From: Klebsiella sp. WP3-W18-ESBL-02
GTDB lineage: Bacteria; Pseudomonadota; Gammaproteobacteria; Enterobacterales; Enterobacteriaceae
Reading direction: 5' to 3'
Length of the DNA: 42,597 nucleotides
Assembly (NCBI RefSeq): GCF_014168815.1
Contig: NZ_AP021975.1
Coordinates: forward strand, 1-42,597
Below are positions 7,996 through 16,809 of this stretch, in pieces. The position numbers were made by a program, and so were the translations under genes. Below the pieces are notes generated by a model, which saw only the letters and a list, made by a program, of their open reading frames with translations, did no database searches and was not told the DNA's origin. Numbering within the stretch: the stretch's first letter is position 1; every line of letters begins with the position of its first letter.

Positions 7996-9891
7996 ATGAC
8001 AGACAATACAGAAAACTTGTTCGATGAGAACGGAAATATTCAGGATGTGTTCAAGGAAAAAACAGTAGAAGAGCTGGAAGCACTCTTCCCCTCGATGGAT
8101 GAAGAACCGGCTTTACCAGTAGAAGCTAACCCGGCTGATGAGCTTATCGAGAACCGCCTTGTTCTACAGGAACGTATCACCAAGATTAATGAGCTTATCG
8201 CTAACAAAGATACGCATGGCTTCAATGACGCTGTTATCAGTGCGTTCAATGATGAGTTATCAGAACTGGAAGGTTCACTTAAAGAGATAAACAGCGTGTT
8301 AAGTAGTGATCCGGTGGCTGACGTTGAAACGCATAATCTCGCAAACAAGCAAACACAACTTATGGAACAGTTTGATAAAGATATAGATGATTTATACGCT
8401 TTGGATTTTAAAGGCATGACTACCGAAGAGTTAGAAGAGTATTTTGAAAAGCAAAAAGCACTAAATGAACAAGAGATAAGGAATTGCGATTGGGTCATTC
8501 ATAACCACTATGATTTTGATGTAAGTGATGTTATAGAGGCAACACAAAAACGTGATCACTACATGAATAAGTTCGATATTATTTCTCAAAGAGTTAATGA
8601 TGAGTTAAACGTCCGAAAAGAAAACGATGAAAATGATTTATTTAATATTTTAACTAATAATCAGGCTCCGCAAACAACTACCAAGAATGAAATAGATTAT
8701 ACTGATTTAGATCGTTTTACTGAACAACATCGCAACCCTAAAGATGCGGATAAACTTATTGAAGAAAGAAATAAGTTAGAAGCGAGTGTAGAAAATTTCT
8801 CCAACCTAATAGAGAACAAGGATACATTAAATTTTGATGATGCATTTATAAAATCTATCATAGAAAACAAAAATGATGCGTCTAATAAACTTGAAGAAGC
8901 GAACAAATCTATAAAAAGCATACTTAACAATAAAGATCTTCCTGATATGACACATAATGAACTTAAAGAATGGAGTGATATTAAAAGGGATGCTTACATG
9001 TTTGTTAACAGTAAAATTTCAGATGAGCTTATGACAACAGAGAATCATATTATAACTAACAGGCTTATTAATGAAAGAAATGAAAATGAAAAATGGTATA
9101 AAGAGGTAAGTGAAAATATAAAAGAAGAAGAGCTTAAAAGAGAACGTGATTATAATAATTTTATGCAAAGCATACATCATGAAATTGATAAAGAAAATAG
9201 CCAAAAAGAAACGCTCACTGATGAAGATCAATTGACAAGAGAAATATACAACAATGTTGGTATTGAAGAGACAATGACTCTTAAAAAGTCTTCAAACCTT
9301 AAAAATAAACTATCACAAACAAGAGAAAGAATAGCTACCAACAAAAAAATCGATTATGAAGAGGAACATCAAACGCCGTGGTATAAGAAATTAGGTGATG
9401 TTGTAGATTACTTTGCTGATGGTTTAAAAGGTAGTTCCAATGCAAAACCAGTATTTTTAAGCGAGGATAAAATCTATGATACCTTTGGTGATGAGATTGA
9501 TAAAATCATAAACAGATCTAAAACACGTATTATTCACTTTAAAGATAAAACATCTGTTCTTGAAAGTGCTCAGGAAATAAGAGCTAAAGGCAAAAACTAT
9601 AATACAGTATCAGAAAAAATGTCTAAACTCGCCATAGCTAAAGGCTGGAAGTCTATAACGTTTGAAGGTAGTGATGTGTTCTTGAGTGTAGCTTATGAGA
9701 AAGCAACCCGTTTAGGGCTTGTCGTAGAGCCTCAGAACGCTGAACAAGAAGAACTGTTCAAAGGTATCCATAAAGCCAAAGGTCTTGATGAGATCATGCC
9801 ATTCAGCGGTATGAAGAGAGAAGAGGTTAACAATAAAGAGATTGATGTTCCAGAGGTAAGAGCCACACAAGGCCAGAGGATGAGAATGTAA
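7996..9891 (+). CDS. LPD7-like coiled-coil protein (631 aa)
   Basis: Mostly long charged helices, with a C-terminal segment (about residues 512-580) resembling LPD7, the domain in large relaxases and polyvalent proteins of conjugative elements (KLAIAKGWKSITFEGSDVF, then AYEKATRLGLVVEP). Start at 7996: AGAGAGGAAACAAT precedes this ATG, and the 41 codons upstream overlap the operator region. It is divergent from parA and likely co-regulated by the RHH protein. Without a nuclease domain of its own, it could act with the HUH nuclease. Base composition becomes AT-richer through the middle of the gene. Confidence 0.65.
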   Translation: MTDNTENLFDENGNIQDVFKEKTVEELEALFPSMDEEPALPVEANPADELIENRLVLQERITKINELIANKDTHGFNDAVISAFNDELSELEGSLKEINSVLSSDPVADVETHNLANKQTQLMEQFDKDIDDLYALDFKGMTTEELEEYFEKQKALNEQEIRNCDWVIHNHYDFDVSDVIEATQKRDHYMNKFDIISQRVNDELNVRKENDENDLFNILTNNQAPQTTTKNEIDYTDLDRFTEQHRNPKDADKLIEERNKLEASVENFSNLIENKDTLNFDDAFIKSIIENKNDASNKLEEANKSIKSILNNKDLPDMTHNELKEWSDIKRDAYMFVNSKISDELMTTENHIITNRLINERNENEKWYKEVSENIKEEELKRERDYNNFMQSIHHEIDKENSQKETLTDEDQLTREIYNNVGIEETMTLKKSSNLKNKLSQTRERIATNKKIDYEEEHQTPWYKKLGDVVDYFADGLKGSSNAKPVFLSEDKIYDTFGDEIDKIINRSKTRIIHFKDKTSVLESAQEIRAKGKNYNTVSEKMSKLAIAKGWKSITFEGSDVFLSVAYEKATRLGLVVEPQNAEQEELFKGIHKAKGLDEIMPFSGMKREEVNNKEIDVPEVRATQGQRMRM

Positions 9892-9912
9892 AAAGGGGCG
9901 TAAGCCCCTTTT
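9891..9912. terminator. Bidirectional terminator
   Basis: AAAAGGGGC / GCCCCTTTT with a 4-nt loop, shared by the convergent genes ending at 9891 (+) and 9911 (-). Confidence 0.8.
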
Positions 9913-10669
9913 ATATTTTTAACCCTTTCTTAATATCCTTTTCGTAAGATTGTTTTTCTTCGATACTTTCGATTACTTTATCCATGTAATATACACCCAA
10001 ATTCATATGTTGACCGTAGGAAGCAAACTCCAAACCTTTTACTTTACCTGAACCAAGATTTTCACCCGCTAAGGTAATTTCTTCATTAAAGTCTTGTGAT
10101 AAATCTGAAAGTCCAAGATCCTTATCTAAAGATTGAGTAGTATCTAAAGTTGCGAAATGATGATTTAAATAATCCCCATCATTATTGTAAGAAGGAACTA
10201 CCATTAAAGGTATATCGCCATTCTCATCATTTAGCTTCACAATCGTATTATACTCATTATCATGATCAATTTTCAGCTTGCCATTTTGTAGTTGTTCTTT
10301 TATGTATGGATGATTATCATGTGGTGTTCCATTTTTACACCATACATCATTTCTCTCATAAGTATTATAAGTGCTGTTAATTTCGTTGATTATATCTTTT
10401 TTAACTAACTCATGAAATATTTTATCTGAATCTACATCAATAACACGATCACTAATCAGGTTATTACTTGAATATTTTTCTAAACCCTTTGCTTCATTTA
10501 TAAATTTATCATTTCCAAAACGTAAAAACATATCTCCATAACTACTTTCTTTATCCGGCGCATGTTCATTATCAGAATAGTTGCTACGTCTTTCATTTTC
10601 TTTATCAGTATATTTTATTACATAATCTACAACTGTATCATTGTTAACTAATTCATATTTCTTTCCCAT
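9911..10669 (-). CDS. Hypothetical protein, paralogue of 10718-11398 (252 aa)
   Basis: No known domain recognised. It resembles the next gene upstream at both ends: both begin MGK-Y-(E/K)-(L/V)-V, both have a KEL/HEL-AKEI-like helix in the middle, and both end with a GVYY segment followed by an ESI/LES-(E/T)QSY helix. It is soluble and acidic. Start supported by AAGGAGA before the ATG. A terminator-like hairpin separates it from its paralogue. Tandem duplication followed by divergence is the simplest explanation. Function unknown. Confidence 0.65.
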   Translation of the reverse strand: MGKKYELVNNDTVVDYVIKYTDKENERRSNYSDNEHAPDKESSYGDMFLRFGNDKFINEAKGLEKYSSNNLISDRVIDVDSDKIFHELVKKDIINEINSTYNTYERNDVWCKNGTPHDNHPYIKEQLQNGKLKIDHDNEYNTIVKLNDENGDIPLMVVPSYNNDGDYLNHHFATLDTTQSLDKDLGLSDLSQDFNEEITLAGENLGSGKVKGLEFASYGQHMNLGVYYMDKVIESIEEKQSYEKDIKKGLKI

Positions 10670-10697
10670 AATATTTCTCCTTGTATATTTTATATTT

Positions 10698-10719
10698 AAA
10701 AGGGGCTTACCCCCTTTTT
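10698..10719 (-). terminator. Terminator after 10718-11398
   Basis: AAAGGGG / CCCCTTT stem with A/T tracts on both sides, at the stop of the upstream gene. Minus-strand use is most likely. Confidence 0.65.
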
Positions 10720-11398
10720 ATGCTCTGTATGATGATCTTGATTTTTGTTCTGGTTCATCTATTTCTAATGTTGCTTCGGCTTCATATTCAAGAGTTCGTA
10801 GATAAGACTGTGTGCTTTCTAAACCGTCTTTTAAGCTTTCATAATAAACACCCTCATTTGTAGTTGAAGATGTTGCTACATAATTAAACCCATCAGAATT
10901 TAATGAAGCTTGGCAATCTTCCTTTGGTTCAATTGAAAAAATAAGATCACCAACAGGAAGAATTTCATTACCATCGTTATTACCAATGTAGCTTATAGAA
11001 GCATATACTCTATCTGTATCAAGTGAAATCTCTCCACTTTCTAATCTTCTATTTAAATCAGAAAAATCAGGGTCATTTTTGATTGTGTCCAAGATTTCTT
11101 TTGCGGCAAGTTCATGTGATAAATCATCTGATAAAGCCTTGTAATCTTCCTCTGTATAGTTAGATATATCAATCTTTTTATTGCCAAGATCAAGAACTAA
11201 ATCACCTGTAGTTTCATCAGAAGTGTATTTAGATGTGGATGGAGTGGATTTTATTATACTTTCAGCGTTATCATGGAACATTTGAAAATAGGTTTTATCA
11301 TCATCATAATATTCTTGCTTGCTGTTATATTCTTTTGTTTGTAATGCTGCGTTTTCTAAAACATCGTTAATACTAACTACTTTATACTGTTTACCCAT
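10718..11398 (-). CDS. Hypothetical protein, paralogue of 9911-10669 (226 aa)
   Basis: Unrecognised acidic 226-aa protein with the same start (MGKQYKVV) and the same C-terminal NEGVYYESLKDGLESTQSY block as its neighbour. AAAAGGAGAATCACT precedes the ATG. Upstream, a minus-strand promoter TTGATT, 16 bp, TGTAAT fits the region around 11420-11450. The two copies share little sequence between the ends, so the duplication is old. Confidence 0.65.
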   Translation of the reverse strand: MGKQYKVVSINDVLENAALQTKEYNSKQEYYDDDKTYFQMFHDNAESIIKSTPSTSKYTSDETTGDLVLDLGNKKIDISNYTEEDYKALSDDLSHELAAKEILDTIKNDPDFSDLNRRLESGEISLDTDRVYASISYIGNNDGNEILPVGDLIFSIEPKEDCQASLNSDGFNYVATSSTTNEGVYYESLKDGLESTQSYLRTLEYEAEATLEIDEPEQKSRSSYRA

Positions 11399-11513
11399 AG
11401 TGATTCTCCTTTTGTTATATGGTCTTTAAATTACAACATATATTCAATGAAAATCAAATTAAATTGAGATATTAATTAATAAAACAAGATAAACGGTATA
11501 GGTAAACACAAAA

Positions 11514-11534
11514 TAAAAGGGGCATTAAGCCCCT
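11514..11534 (-). terminator. Terminator after DUF3800 gene
   Basis: AGGGGC (11518-11523) / GCCCCT (11529-11534), minus strand continuing into TTTTATTTTG. Confidence 0.75.
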
Positions 11535-11543
11535 ACATAGTTT

Positions 11544-12725
11544 TTATGGTTCATCCGGGTAAGTGAATGCTTTATGCTTCTCATGTTCTAACGCTGACAT
11601 AACACAATGTAATAATGTTGGGTTATTATCATGAGATTTGTTTATCAGGAGCCTTAAAAACTCCATATTTAATCTTTGCCTTTCGTTAAGACTGTTTCTG
11701 TCATGTTTAATCTTTTCATAGCTGTTGCTATTCAGGTAATCAAAATAATGCTGCATAAAGCCAGCCACAACATCACTCACTTGAACCAGAGGATTTAGCT
11801 TTGAATCAGCGAAAGAGTAATTAAGCGTTAGATTAGGGTTGGCTTCTGCTGCCTTTTGTAGATCTGCTTCCACTACCTTCTCTATGTCAAAGATATGACT
11901 GGAAGCCTCGAACATTTGCGCCCGGTGCTGATAGAACATAGCGAAGCCATCAACAAGGCGGTTATCGTCGTCTGTAGGCGGTTCATCCCTAATATCCATA
12001 GTGAGTGTCATATCATCTATGTTTTGGTCAGAGCAGGCCATCAGGAGCTGCAGGAGGCCATGAGCTAACCGGAGCTGGAAATCATCTTTATTGGTAGCTG
12101 TATAGAGGTTTACGCAATGAGTGGAGATCTGGCTTGATAGCCCTTGTATGAAATCCTTCTCCCGCCCCTCGATGTATGGGAAGTCATAGGACTTGAGGAA
12201 CTGGATGAACTGAACCTTGTTAGCTTTAACGTAGGTGTGTAGAGCGTCCTTGTTTGCCAACATGTAGCCATAGAGCTGTTCATCACTCATTTCCGGGATG
12301 AAGCCCTTCTCACGTCCGAACAGGATACAATCATCAATGATGTCCACGTATCCCCAATACTCCATATTCAGGTGGAAGTAGTGTAGGTATAGATCACCAT
12401 AGAGAAGCCACTCAAAGAACGCTGTGAGCTTCTTAGAGGTGAGCATAGTCAGGAAGTCGCCTTTAGCTAAGTGTTTCAGCTTGAACTCTTTAGCGTTGGC
12501 CTGTAGCTGTATGCGCTGGCGTAAATCATCAAAGTCGGCACTCGATGAGGAACCAGTATGAGCAACACCGGCTAACACGAAGTTTACGCTGTTGTGCTTG
12601 TCTGGATCATGGTCAATGTTATAACCATCAATTTGTTTGGAAAGATATAGTTTACGAACGTTATTAGATTCATCGTAATAGAATTGATAGCTTTTGTTTT
12701 GCTGCGGGAAAGGATTCATACACAT
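11544..12725 (-). CDS. DUF3800-domain protein (393 aa)
   Basis: The N-terminal YQFYYDESNNVRKLYLSKQI and the later FVLAGVAHTG match the strand-DES-strand and LAG pattern of DUF3800. The C-terminal PLVQVSDVVAGFMQHYF is the conserved QxADxxAG helix of that family (S replaces A). DUF3800 has an RNase H-like fold and is common on mobile elements near defence and toxin genes. Its biochemistry is not settled. It is longer than the usual 220-280 aa, with extra helices in the middle. The start is uncertain: GTG 12728, ATG 12725 and ATG 12719 are all in frame and none has a strong ribosome site. Terminators lie on both sides, so it is a single-gene unit. Confidence 0.7.
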   Translation of the reverse strand: MCMNPFPQQNKSYQFYYDESNNVRKLYLSKQIDGYNIDHDPDKHNSVNFVLAGVAHTGSSSSADFDDLRQRIQLQANAKEFKLKHLAKGDFLTMLTSKKLTAFFEWLLYGDLYLHYFHLNMEYWGYVDIIDDCILFGREKGFIPEMSDEQLYGYMLANKDALHTYVKANKVQFIQFLKSYDFPYIEGREKDFIQGLSSQISTHCVNLYTATNKDDFQLRLAHGLLQLLMACSDQNIDDMTLTMDIRDEPPTDDDNRLVDGFAMFYQHRAQMFEASSHIFDIEKVVEADLQKAAEANPNLTLNYSFADSKLNPLVQVSDVVAGFMQHYFDYLNSNSYEKIKHDRNSLNERQRLNMEFLRLLINKSHDNNPTLLHCVMSALEHEKHKAFTYPDEP

Positions 12726-12784
12726 CACTTTTTTTGTGGGTTATGAACCATATATAACAATGTAGGATCTGGAAGTCTATAAAC

Positions 12785-12806
12785 AAAAAACCCGCACAAG
12801 GCGGGC
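12785..12806 (-). terminator. Terminator after 12832-13125
   Basis: CCCGC (12791-12795) / GCGGG (12801-12805) followed on the minus strand by six T. Confidence 0.8.
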
Positions 12807-12831
12807 TTCTTTAAGAGAGAGAGTATTGCTA

Positions 12832-13125
12832 TTATAAGATATTCAGATTGAATATTTTAGATATGACAGTTAAAAACGCTACCCCCGTCATTCCGAATGT
12901 TAAAAATATCAATCCTAAAGCAGGTAAACCTAAGACTGCCATGAATGGTGCAGCAGCGCTTGAATCAAGATTCTTCAATCCTTTGATTTTACTAATCGGA
13001 AGAATTACACCGAAAATAAAAGCTAAGGTCAAAGCAATCTGAAACATTAAAAGCGGTATAGCATAAAACATGTTTGCTAAAGTTTTAGTCGTTTCGATAT
13101 ACCATTCAGTGATTTCCCATAACAT
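12832..13125 (-). CDS. Small membrane protein (97 aa)
   Basis: A 97-aa hydrophobic protein with two or three membrane helices (about residues 20-45, 58-82 and possibly 82-94). GAGAGG precedes the ATG. It lies 62 bp after the TraX-like gene, with a possible promoter of its own (TTGATA, 17 bp, TATTAT at about 13155-13183), and is the last gene before a terminator. No family recognised. Its place next to TraX/TraY-like genes suggests an inner-membrane accessory. Confidence 0.65.
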   Translation of the reverse strand: MLWEITEWYIETTKTLANMFYAIPLLMFQIALTLAFIFGVILPISKIKGLKNLDSSAAAPFMAVLGLPALGLIFLTFGMTGVAFLTVISKIFNLNIL

Positions 13126-13187
13126 TTTAAAGCCCTCTCTCTCGTTTTGTTGATTAAATAATATCGTACAGTTTTATTGATATCAAT

Positions 13188-13754
13188 TTATTTTTTTAAA
13201 ATATTTCTACCCTTTGGGTAGAACTGAACTGGAATTTCTTTTCCATCTTTTTTTGCCATAGCAATATCATTGAAGGGATTGGGTAGAATATCTTCAAGAG
13301 ATTTAAAAGTATCAAGCTTGTAATCAAAGGAGCGTATCTTGAAACAGTAAGCAAAAACAACAAAGTGAAAATACTGAGTAAACACTAAAATTGTAAGACT
13401 TAAAGAAGATGAAACAAAAAGTAATTTAGTACCATTACAAGCCATAAAGATGGTGATAGACATGAATAAAATAAAAAATAATAAAGACATCCACGCCATC
13501 GACGCACAGCGTTTATACATGTAATTAAGCTTTGCCTCATTTAGATTTTTAATTTCATACCAAACATCAAAACTATTAACTTCATGTCCCGGTAAGCCTC
13601 TGGCATATCTAACTTTGTTAAATATTTTTTTTGCCAATAAAAATGGGATAAGAAATGGAATGATAAAGAGTTTAAAAAAACCAATAATTGGAAACGCAGC
13701 TACTTTAAGACCTGTTTTTAAACCATTGGGTATGTTTATTTCATTTTTTTTCAT
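13188..13754 (-). CDS. TraX-like (IncI type) membrane protein
   Basis: A 188-aa protein whose layout matches IncI-type TraX, the gene just before traY in R64-like plasmids: a basic, hydrophobic N-terminus with one membrane segment (about 18-42), a KVRYARGLPG-containing linker, an amphipathic stretch, two membrane helices (about 88-135), then a short FDYKLDTFKSLEDILPNP tail. The match is by pattern, not alignment. Start supported by AAAAGGAAATACATT. The plus-strand copy of this start region (13750-13766) is identical over 17 nt to candidate small RNA 1. Here it lies downstream of the DotA/TraY gene, separated by a terminator and promoter, the reverse of the IncI order. Confidence 0.5.
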   Translation of the reverse strand: MKKNEINIPNGLKTGLKVAAFPIIGFFKLFIIPFLIPFLLAKKIFNKVRYARGLPGHEVNSFDVWYEIKNLNEAKLNYMYKRCASMAWMSLLFFILFMSITIFMACNGTKLLFVSSSLSLTILVFTQYFHFVVFAYCFKIRSFDYKLDTFKSLEDILPNPFNDIAMAKKDGKEIPVQFYPKGRNILKK

Positions 13755-13789
13755 AATGTATTTCCTTTTATAATAAGTGTGTATAATTT

Positions 13790-13818
13790 TATATACAAAT
13801 AAAAAAATAACATGTCAA
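13790..13818 (-). promoter_or_regulatory. Promoter of TraX-like gene
   Basis: Minus strand: TTGACA (13818-13813), 17 bp, TATATA (13795-13790). It sits between the dotA terminator and the TraX-like start. Confidence 0.65.
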
Positions 13819-13821
13819 TAG

Positions 13822-13844
13822 AAAAGCCTCTAAAAAGAGGCTTT
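13822..13844 (-). terminator. Terminator after DotA/TraY-like gene
   Basis: AAAGCCTC (13823-13830) / GAGGCTTT (13837-13844), 13 bp beyond the dotA-like stop region. Confidence 0.7.
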
Positions 13845-13856
13845 ATTTATTATTTA

Positions 13857-16073
13857 TTATTTATTATTTTCATCTTCATCAAAGTCTTTGATATCTTGTC
13901 CACTATCACCTTTAACTACAGGCTCAGTTTTTACATCATCAAATACCGTATTACTACCTTCGGTTGCTTTAGGATCATTACCGCCCGGTGTTGTTTCTTT
14001 AGGTTCAGTTTTAGGCTTGGTAAACTGCGGAGACATCATATTAGAAATCATTCCAGCACCTGCCGCTGCCGCCGCTGCGGTTTTAGCTGTTGATGATTCA
14101 GCTTGTCCTGAAACCATGCCTAACACAGAGGATGTTGCCCCACCGATCCATTTAAAAAGATTATCAGGAATAACATGCATAAGTTTTAAACACATTAACT
14201 CTACAGTTAGCATTAATGAACCATATAGTAGGAGCATAGTTAAGCCTTTATTTATGGCTAATAAGCCACCTTCAGTATTACTTCCTGCTGTAAAGAAGGT
14301 AGAATTCAACATATCGAAAAGTATAGTTGTCAAAACGAAGGAACCAGCATACCCAGCCATGTTTAATGGTGGTCTTAAACCAATGTTTAAAACAAGCATG
14401 TATCCTTGCCCTTGCTTACCTACAATACCATCTTGATCTGGTAATAACATAGCCAAAACTAAAAGTGGCGCTCCAAACATTGCTTCAAATATTAATATGT
14501 AATATCCAGCAACACAGAAGAAACCTATTATATAAGGCATCATTGGAATTACGAATGCTAACAAATTCCCACCTAAAATAGTGTTTTTTAGTATACTATT
14601 AAAGAGTGGAGATACAAAGATTGCTGCTGTTTGTATACCATTACCAACAAACGGAATACTACCACCTGCCACAGCACCACCCGCTAAAAGTATATATGAT
14701 GTTTCAGCACTAACTATCATTCTTGAACCCAAATTAACGGATACAGAAAGAGGCATTAAACTTGATGCTTTAGATGCTTCATAGTTGTTTTTCCATGATA
14801 AGTTTCCGCCTAAAGTTGATATAATCTTTTGATACCAACCATCATCACCTTTATTAGAATCTAACATAGATGAGTCTACTTTATTTGCATCACTCAAAAG
14901 TTTTTGAAGTCTTTCTAATTTTGGATATACTTCATAAAGTTGATTTCCACTACTAAAACCATAATAGTTAGCATTATCATTTTGTTGAAAATTCATTGAA
15001 GCTGTAGGATACCTGTTAACCGCTGCATTAGCTTCTGATATTGAATCAGCAATTCTTGAATAGAAAGTATAACTATAAGTCCATCCTTTCTCTGTTAGCT
15101 TATCAATTTCAGATTGTGTTAATGATTCTTTCATAACGCTTTCAGCGGAAGCTTGTATGAATTGGCTATAAGCATTAACTAAAGTATCTATAATCTTATT
15201 TAATTGTTCAGCGTTATCATTTGGCATTGATGAAAGATAACCTGCATAAGCAGTAGCTCCCTTAACCAAAGCTTCATTAGCTTTTATTTGGGCTTCTTGA
15301 ACGGCTTTACTGATTTTAGTTGTATCAATCAAAGTAGAACCCGATTTTAAATCCTTGTCTATGAGTTTTAACTTAGTGCTACCGCAAAGGTCTATACCAT
15401 TTCCATATGAACTGTTAGGTGCAGCGGGTAAACCGAAATTATAACCTACAACTTTGTCATTTTTAATCGGAGTTGTATCCATATAACGATAAGCAGGCCC
15501 CCATTTCGAATTTGCATTAACTTTCTTAGCATTTTCATTGTAGATATTAACACAAGCTGCTGAATATAATGTATTCATTACTACTTGTCGTATTGCTGCT
15601 TTGTTATCAACTGATATATATGTATTATCTGTGATTAGGCGTGGTGCAAGCTTATTCCAAACATCATTACCCCACTGATTACCAACTAACACTAACCACA
15701 ATATAATCATGTGTAGAGCAGAATAACCATTGGAGATCGGGAAAAGTAAACCCGGAACCAAGGCTGTTCTTATAGGAACCCACATTGAAGACCATTTTTT
15801 ACCTAACATCTCACCGTCATGAGCTGTTGACATTGTTCCGGCAATAAGCGTGTATGCGGCTATAATCCCACCTAACTGCATTATAATAGGCAAGTAAACA
15901 TCAAGAACGGCTCCTGTGATGTTTGATTGAAACGGGTTAAACCATTTGTCTATATTGTTTCCTACAGCATCCTCACTTCCCGTCACTAAACCAAAGAGAT
16001 TCAATGCATGGGCAGGTGAGGTTATGAATAAGCTTAAAAATAAGCTTAGAATAAAAAGATTTTTCTTCTTCAT
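13857..16073 (-). CDS. DotA/TraY-family type IV secretion membrane protein
   Basis: A 738-aa polytopic protein. A signal peptide (MKKKNLF...SPAHA) ends near residue 24. After it come about two membrane helices around the segment KWSSMWVPIRTALVPGLLFP, which is the DotA/TraY hallmark (a W-P-R motif before a hydrophobic stretch). A large periplasmic region (about 150-420) with cysteines is followed by several more helices (about 440-660) and a polar, Ala-rich tail. DotA/TraY is an inner-membrane component of type IVB secretion and IncI conjugation. In R64-type plasmids TraY is the target recognised by the exclusion protein ExcA. The ATG at 16073 has GGAGA 5 nt upstream. The rest of a type IVB apparatus is absent from the window. 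Confidence 0.8.
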   Translation of the reverse strand: MKKKNLFILSLFLSLFITSPAHALNLFGLVTGSEDAVGNNIDKWFNPFQSNITGAVLDVYLPIIMQLGGIIAAYTLIAGTMSTAHDGEMLGKKWSSMWVPIRTALVPGLLFPISNGYSALHMIILWLVLVGNQWGNDVWNKLAPRLITDNTYISVDNKAAIRQVVMNTLYSAACVNIYNENAKKVNANSKWGPAYRYMDTTPIKNDKVVGYNFGLPAAPNSSYGNGIDLCGSTKLKLIDKDLKSGSTLIDTTKISKAVQEAQIKANEALVKGATAYAGYLSSMPNDNAEQLNKIIDTLVNAYSQFIQASAESVMKESLTQSEIDKLTEKGWTYSYTFYSRIADSISEANAAVNRYPTASMNFQQNDNANYYGFSSGNQLYEVYPKLERLQKLLSDANKVDSSMLDSNKGDDGWYQKIISTLGGNLSWKNNYEASKASSLMPLSVSVNLGSRMIVSAETSYILLAGGAVAGGSIPFVGNGIQTAAIFVSPLFNSILKNTILGGNLLAFVIPMMPYIIGFFCVAGYYILIFEAMFGAPLLVLAMLLPDQDGIVGKQGQGYMLVLNIGLRPPLNMAGYAGSFVLTTILFDMLNSTFFTAGSNTEGGLLAINKGLTMLLLYGSLMLTVELMCLKLMHVIPDNLFKWIGGATSSVLGMVSGQAESSTAKTAAAAAAGAGMISNMMSPQFTKPKTEPKETTPGGNDPKATEGSNTVFDDVKTEPVVKGDSGQDIKDFDEDENNK

Positions 16074-16139
16074 AACTTTCTCCATTTTGTATGTTTATTT
16101 GTTTTGTATCCTTATTATTTTTATTTGGCTTACATATAA

Positions 16140-16168
16140 ATAAATACAACAATAATTAATATAGTCAA
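16140..16168 (-). promoter_or_regulatory. Promoter of DotA/TraY-like gene
   Basis: Minus strand: TTGACT (16168-16163), 17 bp, ATTTAT (16145-16140), about 65 bp before the start. Confidence 0.5.
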
Positions 16169-16184
16169 GATGTGTATAATATTA

Positions 16185-16213
16185 TTGACAAATATATTTT
16201 AATTAGCTAATTA
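16185..16213 (+). promoter_or_regulatory. Promoter of operon 16244-17770
   Basis: TTGACA (16185-16190), 17 bp, TAATTA (16208-16213), 30 bp before the ATG. Divergent with the dotA promoter, so both may respond to the same regulator. Confidence 0.65.
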
Positions 16214-16243
16214 ATAAATGAAAAGAAAACAAAGGAGAATAAA

Positions 16244-16798
16244 ATGAAATATTATATGCTAAAACCATTTCGAATAGGCATCTTAGAGAACGATATAACT
16301 GTTAAAGAATCAGAGCAATATGTGATTATTGATATAATTAGCGGAGAGGAAATACTTTATTGTGATGATAATTGTTATTTAATTACTCCAACTTTATTGA
16401 AATCTCTTAAAGATAGCAATCTTACAGGTGTTAATGTTGTAAAGCCTAAAAATATGAAATTCAGTATTGAACACAACATGAAACATCCTAATAAAAGTTT
16501 AAGGGAATGGTATAGACTAATACCATTTAAGTATGATAGCAGTAAGAATCAGGAAATATTTCTTGATCAATACGATAATCTAATCATAAATGAACGTATA
16601 AAAAATATAATATATAATAAGGATGTTCATAGGGTAAAGAGAGCCTTTATAACAGAATATGAGATTGATAAAGTAGAGCATCATGATGAAGAAATAATCG
16701 AGCAACCTGTTTTTAAGAAGGAAAATAAAACCACTTTTAAAGATTGGTGTGTTTTCATGTTTATTCTTATAACTATCATTTATTTGTTTTTTAAATAA
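16244..16798 (+). CDS. Tail-anchored hypothetical protein (184 aa)
   Basis: Not recognised. A soluble N-terminal domain of about 160 aa is followed by one hydrophobic C-terminal helix (CVFMFILITIIYLFF, about residues 168-183), so it is probably anchored to the inner membrane by its C-terminus. AAAGGAGAATAAA precedes the ATG. It is first in a three-gene plus-strand operon and divergent from the DotA/TraY-like gene. A link to that membrane protein is plausible but not demonstrated. Confidence 0.7.
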   Translation: MKYYMLKPFRIGILENDITVKESEQYVIIDIISGEEILYCDDNCYLITPTLLKSLKDSNLTGVNVVKPKNMKFSIEHNMKHPNKSLREWYRLIPFKYDSSKNQEIFLDQYDNLIINERIKNIIYNKDVHRVKRAFITEYEIDKVEHHDEEIIEQPVFKKENKTTFKDWCVFMFILITIIYLFFK

Positions 16799-16809
16799 GA
16801 GGCTGAAGT

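Noticed and set aside
8040..9231. Long minus-strand open frames opposite the gene at 7996-9891
   Set aside because: Serine/leucine-rich shadow frames without ribosome sites, opposite a well-supported coding frame.
11544..12725. The 393-aa protein as a protelomerase
   Set aside because: Size would fit, but its motifs match DUF3800 and it lacks the R...RxxH...Y arrangement.
13812..14784. Plus-strand open frames opposite the DotA/TraY-like gene
   Set aside because: No ribosome sites and low-complexity composition. The minus strand has a clear signal peptide, membrane helices and family motifs.
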